Source of the DNA: UBA5436 sp964346085
GTDB taxonomy: Bacteria > Bacillota > Clostridia > Saccharofermentanales > DTU023
Assembly: GCA_964346085.1 (NCBI GenBank)
Contig: CAYFSZ010000034.1
Span: 1-14,413 of the forward strand
Length of the DNA stretch: 14,413 nt
Direction: 5' to 3'
Shown here: positions 7,659-14,227 of the stretch, piece by piece
How positions within the stretch are numbered: the first letter of the stretch is position 1
Layout of the letters: every line of letters starts with the position of its first letter
Translations under genes and position numbers: made by a program
The notes under the pieces: generated by a model
The model's input: the letters and a program-made list of their open reading frames with translations, nothing else
Database searches by the model: none
Told to the model about the DNA's origin: nothing

Positions 7659-7748
7659 GGATAAAGGTAGAATCCACTGTTTCACGGTCAAGGTTCTACC
7701 TTTGTTAATATAATTCCGAATGACTGTATATCATTCTTGGAGGTAGAA
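7659..7748 (+). promoter_or_regulatory. Structured queT leader with mutually exclusive pairing to the ribosome binding site (candidate riboswitch)
   Basis: Hairpin 1 pairs AAAGGTAGAA (7663-7672) with TTCTACCTTT (7694-7703), 10 perfect base pairs around a 21-base loop. Hairpin 2 pairs GAATGA (7718-7723) with TCATTC (7731-7736). The Shine-Dalgarno region just before the ATG reads GGAGGTAGAA (7739-7748): its last seven bases, GGTAGAA, repeat the 5' arm of hairpin 1. The arm TTCTACCTTT can therefore pair either with 7663-7672 or with 7739-7748 (ten pairs including two G-U), hiding the ribosome binding site. Two alternative folds around a transporter for queuosine precursors suggest a preQ1-sensing translational switch. 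The layout (hairpin, AT-rich linker, small hairpin, Shine-Dalgarno) resembles the preQ1-II class known before queT-type genes, but I could not match its conserved bases. Confidence 0.55.
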
Positions 7749-8330
7749 ATGAATAAAAAGATTTTTCGACTTGCATTGGCAGGCATTATTGCTGCCATGT
7801 ATATTGTACTGACATTGCCGTTTGCCCAATTTACTTTTGGCATGGTGCAATTCCGCTTAGCAGAAGCATTGACGGTTTTGCCATTATTAACTTCATCGGC
7901 AATACCCGGTGTTTTTATCGGCTGCTTGATTTCAAATTTTTTGAATCCGATGAATTTGGGGCTTATCGACATTTTGGGTGGTAGTTTTACGACGTTAATC
8001 GCAGCAGTTCTCACATTTTTGATTGGAAAATATTTTCGTGATTATTATTTTCGTGAAACTGAAACAACATATAGTTTCAAGAGTTTGCCAAAACGTCAGA
8101 AGGCTTCGCTTTTGTTAAGTTTATTACCGCCTGTATTGTTGAATGGTTTGATTGTCGGACTATATTTGCCGTTCTTGTTAATGGATAATCCAACGATAGG
8201 CGTGATTCTTACAACCAATTTATCGATATCCATTTCGCAAGCAGTTGTGATTTACGGGATTGGTTTTCCCTTGATTTTGCTCTTAATAAAAAATCGATTG
8301 GTAAAAAATTATTTTGAACAAGCACAATAA
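7749..8330 (+). CDS. queT: QueT-family queuosine-precursor transporter (ECF S component)
   Basis: This 193-residue hydrophobic protein matches the QueT family (COG4708), substrate-binding subunits that work with a shared energy-coupling-factor module to import a queuosine precursor such as preQ1. The N-terminal pattern LALAGIIAAMYIVLT, then FRLAEALTVLPLL and FIGCLISNFLNP, is typical of the family. About six membrane segments can be seen, separated by a polar stretch near residues 95-120. The start ATG at 7749 follows GGAGG (7739-7743) by 5 bases; the in-frame TTG at 7737 overlaps that site and is rejected. No ECF ATPase genes are nearby, which is normal because the module is shared among S components. 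Regulation is probably through the leader described at 7659-7748. Substrate is assigned by family, not shown here. Confidence 0.85.
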   Translation: MNKKIFRLALAGIIAAMYIVLTLPFAQFTFGMVQFRLAEALTVLPLLTSSAIPGVFIGCLISNFLNPMNLGLIDILGGSFTTLIAAVLTFLIGKYFRDYYFRETETTYSFKSLPKRQKASLLLSLLPPVLLNGLIVGLYLPFLLMDNPTIGVILTTNLSISISQAVVIYGIGFPLILLLIKNRLVKNYFEQAQ

Positions 8331-8355
8331 AGTAGCTGTTGAGAATTGATATTTT

Positions 8356-8364
8356 TGCTATCAT
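8356..8364 (+). promoter_or_regulatory. Extended -10 promoter placing transcription start at the methyltransferase ATG
   Basis: TGC followed by TATCAT (8359-8364) forms an extended -10 element. The best -35-like hexamer, TTGAGA (8339-8344), is only 14 bases upstream, so the extended -10 would do most of the work. The expected start, 6-7 bases downstream, coincides with the ATG at 8371, and there is no good Shine-Dalgarno, which together suggest a leaderless message. Confidence 0.4.
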
Positions 8365-8370
8365 AAAGAA

Positions 8371-9012
8371 ATGAAAAAAGAGAAGAAAACATCAAAAAAT
8401 TCACATTATTTCGATTTGAATCCTGACTTGGAGCATGATATCAAGACGATTTCATATACTTTGCAAGATGAAGCGTTTACATTTCAAACTGATAATGGTG
8501 TTTTTTCCAAGGACAAAGTCGATCATGGTACACATGTGATGTTAAAAGCAGTGATAGAGGATTTGTCTGATATCGACTTGATTCCAACACGAGGCTTAGA
8601 CTTTGGTTGTGGATATGGGGTTGTTTCGATTGTGCTTGGGAAATTATTTCCATCTCAAAACTGGATGGGTGTTGATGTGAACGAAAGAGCGGTCTCATTA
8701 GCCTGCAAAAATGCAAAGACGAATCGAGTTGATGGAGTTTCTTATATTGTAGCGGATGGTATTGAAAGTTTGGAGTACGCTTTCGATTTAATTTTACTCA
8801 ATCCTCCCATTCGGACGGGAAAAGCAGTTTATTATAAGTTGTTTGAGCAGGCTGCTAAACACCTTAGTGAAAATGGTTTCTTCTATATCGTGATACAGAA
8901 AAAACAAGGCGCAGATTCGGCGTTTAAGTTTTTAACTTCCATATTTACTGAGGTTGAGACGATCGATAAAACAAGTGGTTACCACACCATTCGATGCAGT
9001 AATCCATTGTAG
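8371..9012 (+). CDS. Class I SAM-dependent methyltransferase, RsmC/YbxB-like
   Basis: The 213-residue protein belongs to the RsmC-like methyltransferases, of which RsmC methylates guanine N2 in 16S rRNA. The N-terminal family block HYF-x2-NP at 12-18 and FxTDxGVFSKxxVDxGT (37-54) is present. SAM motif I is LDFGCGYG at 76-83, the acidic residue after strand 2 is D102, and the catalytic NPPIRTGK is at 144-151. The first ten residues are a lysine-rich extension. Length agrees with YbxB-type proteins (~200 residues), which lack the duplicated N-terminal domain of enterobacterial RsmC. It heads a compact run of genes: the stop codon lies inside the Shine-Dalgarno region of the next gene. No convincing Shine-Dalgarno precedes its own ATG. 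The exact RNA target is unknown. Confidence 0.85.
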   Translation: MKKEKKTSKNSHYFDLNPDLEHDIKTISYTLQDEAFTFQTDNGVFSKDKVDHGTHVMLKAVIEDLSDIDLIPTRGLDFGCGYGVVSIVLGKLFPSQNWMGVDVNERAVSLACKNAKTNRVDGVSYIVADGIESLEYAFDLILLNPPIRTGKAVYYKLFEQAAKHLSENGFFYIVIQKKQGADSAFKFLTSIFTEVETIDKTSGYHTIRCSNPL

Positions 9013-9021
9013 GAGATAATT

Positions 9022-9528
9022 ATGAGTGACAGAATTTTTTCATTACAGGCAATTGGACAAGATAGCCATCGTTTTATTGAAGACGGTGATTCTAAGCCAT
9101 TAGTTTTGGGAGGTTTTCAAGTTGAAAACTGTCCAGGTTTAGCAGGAAATAGTGATGCGGATGTATTGCTTCATGCCTTAACCAATGCGGTTTCTGGAAT
9201 TACTTGTAAAGCAATTTTAGGCGGAATTGCTGATGAGTTATGTTTGAAACACGGTATTACAGATAGCCGTGCATATTTAGATGTGGCATTAGCGGATCTT
9301 GAGGAAGCTGGATATGAATTGGCCCATATTAGCTTTACGATTCAGGCAGCAAAACCTAAGATTTTTCCAATCATTGATGATATTCGAGAATCTATTTCGG
9401 AAATTGTTGGACTCGACAAATCACATATTATGTTGACAGCAACAACAGGTGAAAATTTGACCGATGTTTCAAGGGGACTAGGAATTGAAACATTTGTTGT
9501 GATCACAGTAGTCCCTTTTTCTGCGTGA
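9022..9528 (+). CDS. IspF-family protein (2-C-methyl-D-erythritol 2,4-cyclodiphosphate synthase-like), divergent
   Basis: IspF cyclises CDP-methylerythritol phosphate in the MEP isoprenoid pathway. This 168-residue protein has the fold's signatures: the zinc ligands appear as D14, H16 (GQDSHRF) and H51 (SDADVLLH), and the C-terminal TTGEN (141-145) plus R151 correspond to the CDP-contacting TTTEK and R region. Other family residues are changed: by alignment to E. coli IspF from memory, H34 is N43, D46 is N55, and the DIGxxFPDTD substrate loop is replaced by ILGGIADELCLKHGITDS (65-82). It may thus be a family branch with a different substrate, or a weakly related synthase. The start ATG follows GTAGGAGA closely, overlapping the upstream stop region. 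The downstream flavoprotein begins within 5 bases of its stop, so the two are likely co-translated. Fold assignment is strong; enzymatic identity is open. Confidence 0.8.
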   Translation: MSDRIFSLQAIGQDSHRFIEDGDSKPLVLGGFQVENCPGLAGNSDADVLLHALTNAVSGITCKAILGGIADELCLKHGITDSRAYLDVALADLEEAGYELAHISFTIQAAKPKIFPIIDDIRESISEIVGLDKSHIMLTATTGENLTDVSRGLGIETFVVITVVPFSA

Positions 9529-9532
9529 AATG

Positions 9533-10597
9533 ATGAATGAAATCTACGATATTGTAATCATTGGTGCTGGTCCTGCTGGGTCAACTTTTGCCAGACTTTT
9601 GGCAAAACGTAATTCATCTTTGAAAATTCTCTTGATTGATGCACAAGATGAACAAACTCAAAAACCTTGTGGAGGCTTATTAGCTCCGGATGCGCAAAAA
9701 GCATTAGCTCATTATAATTTGGTCATTCCAAATGAAATATTATCAACTCCTCAAATTTTTTCGGTCAGAACAATTGATATTGCCCAAAACTTAGATTGTT
9801 CTTATCAAAGAATGTACTTGAATATGAATCGTTTTGCTTTTGACCAATGGCTGATTTCATTAATTCCAGATTCCGTTTCTATTTTGCGAGATCGCTGTGT
9901 TCGAATTGAATCGAGCGATGAGGCTTATCATTTGACTCTAACACAGAAAAAAAGTGTTTTTGCCAAAATCATTGTTGGAGCAGATGGTGCAAATTCAATC
10001 ATTCGTAAAACGTTTTTTTCAGATAAAAAACTCAAAAAATACGTGGCAATTCAACAATGGTTTACTCATTTGAGAGAACATACGCCGGTCTACTATTGTG
10101 TTTTCGATCAACAAACAAGTGAAAGTTGTTCATGGTTGATGAATAAAGATGAATACGTAATTTATGGAGGCGCTTTTTCCAAGGAACAATCCAGAGAAAA
10201 ATTCGAAGAACAGAAACAACGATTTTGTGAACAACAAAATTATCACTTTGGTGAATTAATCAAAACCGAAGCATGTTTAGTCACTTCTCCACGAAAATAT
10301 TCAGATTTCTTTTCCGGAAACGATTCTATTTTCTTAATTGGCGAAGCGGCTGGCTTTATCAGTGCTAGTTCCTTTGAAGGCATCAGTTATGCCTTTGAGA
10401 GTGGAGAAGCATTAGCCAATGCTTTTGCTGAAGGCAATTCTTCGGCCGATATCATGAAAAAGTACAGACAAAATATTCGGCCAATCAAACGAAAATTATT
10501 GGGAAAAATATGGAAAAGAAATATTCTAGCCAATCCTTTCTTGCGGAAAATGATCATGAAATCTGGACTGAAAAGTATCAGCATAGAGAAAGATTAG
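9533..10597 (+). CDS. FAD-dependent oxidoreductase, geranylgeranyl reductase family
   Basis: The protein (354 residues) is a group-A flavoprotein of the geranylgeranyl-reductase/halogenase type; characterised relatives reduce prenyl double bonds or oxidise aromatic substrates. The FAD-binding Rossmann motif GAGPAG is at residues 11-16, followed by an acidic residue at the end of strand 2 (LLIDA). A conserved KPCGGLLAPDA block starts near 44, GADGANSIIR provides the central motif, and LIGEAAGFISASSFEGI is the second FAD-contacting GD-type motif. The C-terminus is basic, without an obvious membrane segment. ATGs at 9530 and 9533 are both possible; neither has a Shine-Dalgarno, so translation probably continues from the IspF-like gene, whose stop is 1-4 bases before. 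Substrate is unknown. Its neighbour suggests an isoprenoid, but this is inference from context. Confidence 0.8.
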   Translation: MNEIYDIVIIGAGPAGSTFARLLAKRNSSLKILLIDAQDEQTQKPCGGLLAPDAQKALAHYNLVIPNEILSTPQIFSVRTIDIAQNLDCSYQRMYLNMNRFAFDQWLISLIPDSVSILRDRCVRIESSDEAYHLTLTQKKSVFAKIIVGADGANSIIRKTFFSDKKLKKYVAIQQWFTHLREHTPVYYCVFDQQTSESCSWLMNKDEYVIYGGAFSKEQSREKFEEQKQRFCEQQNYHFGELIKTEACLVTSPRKYSDFFSGNDSIFLIGEAAGFISASSFEGISYAFESGEALANAFAEGNSSADIMKKYRQNIRPIKRKLLGKIWKRNILANPFLRKMIMKSGLKSISIEKD

Positions 10598-10614
10598 AAT
10601 GCTATGCCACAGAT

Positions 10615-10714
10615 NNNNNNNNNNNNNNNNNNNNNNNNNNNNNNNNNNNNNNNNNNNNNNNNNNNNNNNNNNNNNNNNNNNNNNNNNNNNNNNNNNNNNN
10701 NNNNNNNNNNNNNN
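10615..10714. other. Assembly gap (100 N)
   Basis: Exactly 100 unspecified bases, the conventional placeholder for a gap of unknown size. It falls within the 5' part of the MATE transporter gene. Only 17 bases separate the end of the flavoprotein gene from the gap. The real missing DNA is probably about 500 bases or more, judging from the missing part of the transporter. Confidence 0.97.
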
Positions 10715-11539
10715 ATTTTTATTTTTGGATTTGGTATGGAAATTCGCGGAGCAGCGATTGCAACATTTCTTTCCAATTGTATTGCTATGTTGTATTTTGT
10801 GCGATTTATCCTCGCTAGAGGGGATGAAACTGTCATTACATTTGATCTTTCACAATTCACACTGAAACATAGAATTCCCAACGAAGTGATACTTGTTGGC
10901 TTACCAGGATTTTTGCTCACTTGCATGTCGTCCATTTCGAATACCTTTCTCAATTCGATGGTTGCTTCATATTCAACACAGGCGATAGCAGGTATGGGAA
11001 TCGCCAAGAAGATTAATCTATTAGCATTCGCCATCGCCCAAGGAACAACACAAGGGACATTACCTTTAATTGCCTATAACTATTCTTCTGGCAATCGAAA
11101 ACGAATGAATGATGCAATCAAGACATCTTTCCTATATAGCTTTTTAATTGCAGTCATTGGCACACTGTTTACTTTTTTCTTTTCCGTTCATATCATTCAA
11201 TTGTTCATTCGTGATCAACAAACCGTTTCTTTCGGGGAAAGTTTTCTGCGTATTATTTGTCTTGCTTGCCCCACGACTTCTATCAATTTTATGTTTATCA
11301 CTATCCTTCAGGCAGTGGGTGAGAAAGCAAAACCTATATTTGTCTCCTTCCTACGCAAAGGCACGATTGATGTTATTTTGATGATCGTCTTATCTAATGT
11401 GATTGGAATCAGAGGAATTGCATGGGCAACCCCTCTTGCTGATTGGCTGGCTCTATTAATTGGAATTATTGTCTTTATCCCGGTTATCAAGAAAATAAAC
11501 ACACAAATGCAAATCGGAATTACGATGAAAAAGGAATAA
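10715..11539 (+). CDS. MATE family efflux transporter, C-terminal part (5' end lost in gap)
   Basis: MATE proteins export drugs or other organic cations, driven by a sodium or proton gradient, with 12 membrane helices in two six-helix halves. The 274 residues visible after the gap begin with IFIFGFGMEIRGAAIAT, a pattern typical of the end of the first half, and continue through IPNEVILVGLPGFL and AFAIAQGTTQGTLPLIAYNY, which mark the start of the second half. Six or more hydrophobic helices follow. Full-length family members have about 450 residues, so ~170-190 residues are missing. An ATG at 10604 stays in frame across the 100-N placeholder, but because the gap size is unknown this is not evidence for the start. 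The gene ends 15 bases before the radical SAM gene, in the same direction as its neighbours. Exported substrate unknown. Confidence 0.85.
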   Translation: MFIFGFGMEIRGAAIATFLSNCIAMLYFVRFILARGDETVITFDLSQFTLKHRIPNEVILVGLPGFLLTCMSSISNTFLNSMVASYSTQAIAGMGIAKKINLLAFAIAQGTTQGTLPLIAYNYSSGNRKRMNDAIKTSFLYSFLIAVIGTLFTFFFSVHIIQLFIRDQQTVSFGESFLRIICLACPTTSINFMFITILQAVGEKAKPIFVSFLRKGTIDVILMIVLSNVIGIRGIAWATPLADWLALLIGIIVFIPVIKKINTQMQIGITMKKE

Positions 11540-11554
11540 GAAGGAATCGTAGTT

Positions 11555-12493
11555 GTGTCAAAGGGAACTTATCAACAGGAATTTGAAACTTGTACGCTTT
11601 GCCCTCATCAATGTGGAGTTAACCGGAATGAAGGAAAGGTAAGTTTTTGTCATGTTGATTCGCAACTAAGAGTCGCAAGAGCCTCGCTTCATGAATGGGA
11701 AGAACCTGTTTTAGTAGGAGCGAAGGGGTCAGGAACGATTTTCTTTGTGGGCTGTCCGGTTGATTGTCTTTATTGTCAAAACAGAGATATTGCTAGAGGC
11801 ATTGGTGGTGAAGTACTAGATGTTCATCAACTTTCCCTCGTGATGCTACGATTGCAAGAAATGGAAGCTGCAAATATTAATCTCGTGACTGCAACACAAT
11901 ATATTCCGCATATTGTGGAGGCGATTCCGATAGCTAGGAAAGAAGGCTTACATATCCCAATTGTTTGGAATTCATCAGGCTATGAATCCGTTGAATCTTT
12001 GCGAAAACTTGAAGGTTTGATCGATATTTATTTACCTGATTTCAAATATTTTTCTTCTGAAATAGGTTGGAATTATTCACGAGTAAAACAATATCCAGAA
12101 ACAGCTAAAGCTGCTTTGGTTGAAATGTATCGACAAGTTGGTCCTTGCCAATTTGATGAAAAAGAGAATCTGAAAAAAGGAATGATTATTAGACAATTAC
12201 TTTTACCAGGTCAACTCGAAGATGTAAAACAAAGCACCAAAATGCTTTATGAAATGTTCGGAGATAATGTTTTCTTTAGCTTAATGAGTCAATATACACC
12301 GGTTCATGAGATAGAAAAATATCCTGTCTTAAATCAACAAGCAAGTTGGAATGACTATAATTACTGGGTAGACTATGCCATCTCGCTCGGTATTGAAAAT
12401 GCCTTTATTCAAGAAGAAGAGGCTGCTACCGAAAGTTTTATTCCGGATTTTACGGAGTGGGCATATCAGGACTTTATCAAGGGTGAAAACTAA
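11555..12493 (+). CDS. Radical SAM protein, PflX-like (COG1313), related to pyruvate formate-lyase activating enzymes
   Basis: The 312-residue protein contains the radical SAM motif CxxxCxxC at C67, C71 and C74 (GCPVDCLYCQN), which binds a 4Fe-4S cluster that cleaves S-adenosylmethionine. A second cysteine group, C13, C16, C20 and C32 (CTLCPHQC...FC), precedes it and may hold another cluster; this arrangement is characteristic of COG1313. The later segment VWNSSGYES and IYLPDFKYF are also typical. The family is annotated as a putative glycyl-radical-enzyme activator, but the substrate is not established, and no glycyl radical enzyme is nearby. The start is a GTG at 11555, 8 bases after AAGGAA. 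The stop (TAA 12491-12493) overlaps the stop of the convergent EamA gene. It ends the plus-strand gene run. Confidence 0.88.
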   Translation: MSKGTYQQEFETCTLCPHQCGVNRNEGKVSFCHVDSQLRVARASLHEWEEPVLVGAKGSGTIFFVGCPVDCLYCQNRDIARGIGGEVLDVHQLSLVMLRLQEMEAANINLVTATQYIPHIVEAIPIARKEGLHIPIVWNSSGYESVESLRKLEGLIDIYLPDFKYFSSEIGWNYSRVKQYPETAKAALVEMYRQVGPCQFDEKENLKKGMIIRQLLLPGQLEDVKQSTKMLYEMFGDNVFFSLMSQYTPVHEIEKYPVLNQQASWNDYNYWVDYAISLGIENAFIQEEEAATESFIPDFTEWAYQDFIKGEN

Positions 12494-13377
12494 CGAAATT
12501 TCTTTTGAAAAATTTTCGATTCGCTGAATATTGCTGATCCTAAAATAAGTGCTGACCCAATAATCTGTAGAAAATTCATCGATTCTTTTAAAACTAAAAC
12601 AGATAAGGCTAATGCAAAAAGTGGATCTAAGTAACTTAAGATTGAAATACTCTGCGCTTTCATTTTAGAGATACTGTAGAAGTATAGCAAATATGCAATT
12701 CCCGTATTCAATATGCCTACTATAAGGATAAAAATGATTTCTTTTGCGTCGCGGATGTTCCAATTATCAGATGTTGTGAAAAGTACATATGGAAACAATA
12801 TTAATACTGCACCAAGAAATTGAAATAGAGTTCTTTCCATTGATGGCAAATCGATCGACTTATTGATAATGATGATGAACGCATAGCAAACGGCTGCAGA
12901 AACTGCCAAAAAAAGACCCTTCTGCGAATTCTTTTCTATTCCTGTAGAATGAAACAAATTCGTCAGTAAAAGCATGCCGATTAATGCAATAATACCCAAA
13001 AATAATCGATGCTTCGAAATTCTTTCATTTAGAAAGAAAGGAGATAAAAACAGCAAGATTGTTGGTTGCATATAATAACCGACAGTAGCAATTGAAATAC
13101 TTGTAAACTGATATGCCTCAAACAGCAAAATCCAATTAATTCCCATTAATGCACCAGATAACAAAAGTTGAATTAAATTTTTTTTGATACCATGTCTATT
13201 AATCTTAGATTTTTTAATTATCATAAAAGAGCAAATAACTAAGATTCCTAATACACTTCTGACTAAAGAAAGAGAAGGGGAAGATAGCGAAATATTTCGG
13301 CGAAATATTCCTATGCTACCGAAAATGAGCATGCATATGAGAAAAGCAAAATAAGATTTTCTTTCATCTCTAGACAT
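12490..13377 (-). CDS. EamA/DMT superfamily permease
   Basis: A 295-residue integral membrane protein with about ten hydrophobic helices in two repeats, the layout of drug/metabolite transporters of the EamA family, which usually export amino acids, nucleosides or similar metabolites. The pattern FEAYQFTSISIATVGYYMQP, with a second similar stretch LLYFYSISKMKAQSISILSYLDP in the later half, marks the duplicated EamA domains. The start ATG at 13377 (MSRDERK) is chosen because AAGGAG lies 8 bases upstream; the ATG two codons earlier is only 2 bases from that site, and the still earlier one at 13425 has no such site. It lies 52 bases downstream of the nuclease-like gene in the same direction, so they may share a transcript. 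The substrate is unknown. Confidence 0.85.
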   Translation of the reverse strand: MSRDERKSYFAFLICMLIFGSIGIFRRNISLSSPSLSLVRSVLGILVICSFMIIKKSKINRHGIKKNLIQLLLSGALMGINWILLFEAYQFTSISIATVGYYMQPTILLFLSPFFLNERISKHRLFLGIIALIGMLLLTNLFHSTGIEKNSQKGLFLAVSAAVCYAFIIIINKSIDLPSMERTLFQFLGAVLILFPYVLFTTSDNWNIRDAKEIIFILIVGILNTGIAYLLYFYSISKMKAQSISILSYLDPLFALALSVLVLKESMNFLQIIGSALILGSAIFSESKIFQKKFR

Positions 13378-13429
13378 ACGCATAACTCCTTCTTGAACCA
13401 AAACTGTTCTGCTATAAGTTATCATCTTA

Positions 13430-14227
13430 TTACTTCCTTAACAACTTTTGTTCAATTAATGAATCAATAAATTTCTCGTCCAAAGGAACATCAGAAGATT
13501 CGAAGCTCGTGATAAGTCTTTCTCCGAGAATGATTCCGCGATAGGCATATTCATTAATTTTCTTTAAAGCGTTATTTGCGTATATAGGATCTCCCATTCT
13601 CCCGAAGTGTTCCCAGTAAATTTCTTGATTTGTTTCGGTATTGAGGAATGTAAAATCTGGATATATCGTACGCCTATTTTTATAATGAAACGGGCACTCA
13701 TACTTGTAGATAATTCCGTGATGATGGAATTTATCTCCTAATATTTTTTCGCTTTTAGATCTAACTTTTTCTCCGTTAACTGTTGTAAAGTAATTATCTC
13801 CTTCTCGAAAGGGGAGACCTTGATAAGAAATAGACTTCCAAGCTGATAATCGCTGTCCTCTAGTTGGAATAATTGGTGTAACCAGTGCTTTTCTTCCTGG
13901 ATGCAAATTTTCGAAAATAGCATCCAATTTATTATCTTCAATTTCTTCCAAAATTGTTCTCAAAAGAGGAATCATGTCGTTAACGAATTTATCGACATCT
14001 TGATTATATGATTGCTGTGCAAGAGCTGCTGCGAAATCCGTTCTAGATTTCGGGAGATATTTCCTTTCTCGATGACCAGTTTCAGGATTGGTATATGTGA
14101 GCCGATAGTAAAATTTGTTTTGGATTGTCAGTACTTCTAGATTTCCGGATAGGGATGTTTTGTGTTTTTCTAAAATTTCAGAAATTCTCTCATATAGAGA
14201 TAATAGGTGTGTGACTTTTTGTTTCAT
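13430..14227 (-). CDS. Uncharacterised PD-(D/E)XK nuclease-like protein
   Basis: I do not recognise a named gene. The 265-residue protein has an N-terminal helical, basic half (residues 1-110, with repeated Glu/Lys heptads) and a C-terminal half with the PD-(D/E)XK nuclease layout: RSKSE at 156-160 (E160 on the first core helix), YPDF at 189-192 (D191) and YWEHFG at 204-209 (E206, with H207 where a lysine might be expected). Similar PDF...WEH arrangements occur in uncharacterised Firmicute proteins. No membrane segment or signal peptide is seen. The start at 14227 follows AGAGGAG by 10 bases; an upstream in-frame ATG at 14272 lacks support. The next gene is the EamA permease, with no functional link apparent. 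Nuclease activity is inferred from the motif only; a binding or structural role is possible. Confidence 0.7.
   Translation of the reverse strand: MKQKVTHLLSLYERISEILEKHKTSLSGNLEVLTIQNKFYYRLTYTNPETGHRERKYLPKSRTDFAAALAQQSYNQDVDKFVNDMIPLLRTILEEIEDNKLDAIFENLHPGRKALVTPIIPTRGQRLSAWKSISYQGLPFREGDNYFTTVNGEKVRSKSEKILGDKFHHHGIIYKYECPFHYKNRRTIYPDFTFLNTETNQEIYWEHFGRMGDPIYANNALKKINEYAYRGIILGERLITSFESSDVPLDEKFIDSLIEQKLLRK

Noticed and set aside
7663..7703. Hairpin 1 before queT read as the ileS transcription terminator
   Set aside because: It lacks a solid T run (TTTGTTAATA follows), a promoter-like pair lies between ileS and the hairpin, and the arm has an alternative partner at the queT ribosome binding site. 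A terminator role cannot be fully excluded.
7691..7710. AAGGTTCTACCTT as a preQ1-I aptamer (shares GGTTCTA with the known consensus)
   Set aside because: The loop between the arms would be only five bases, and the A-rich tail that completes the preQ1-I pseudoknot is absent.
10604..10714. ATG at 10604 as the MATE start because its frame runs through the N stretch
   Set aside because: The gap length is a placeholder, so frame continuity across it is meaningless, and only four codons before the gap are known.
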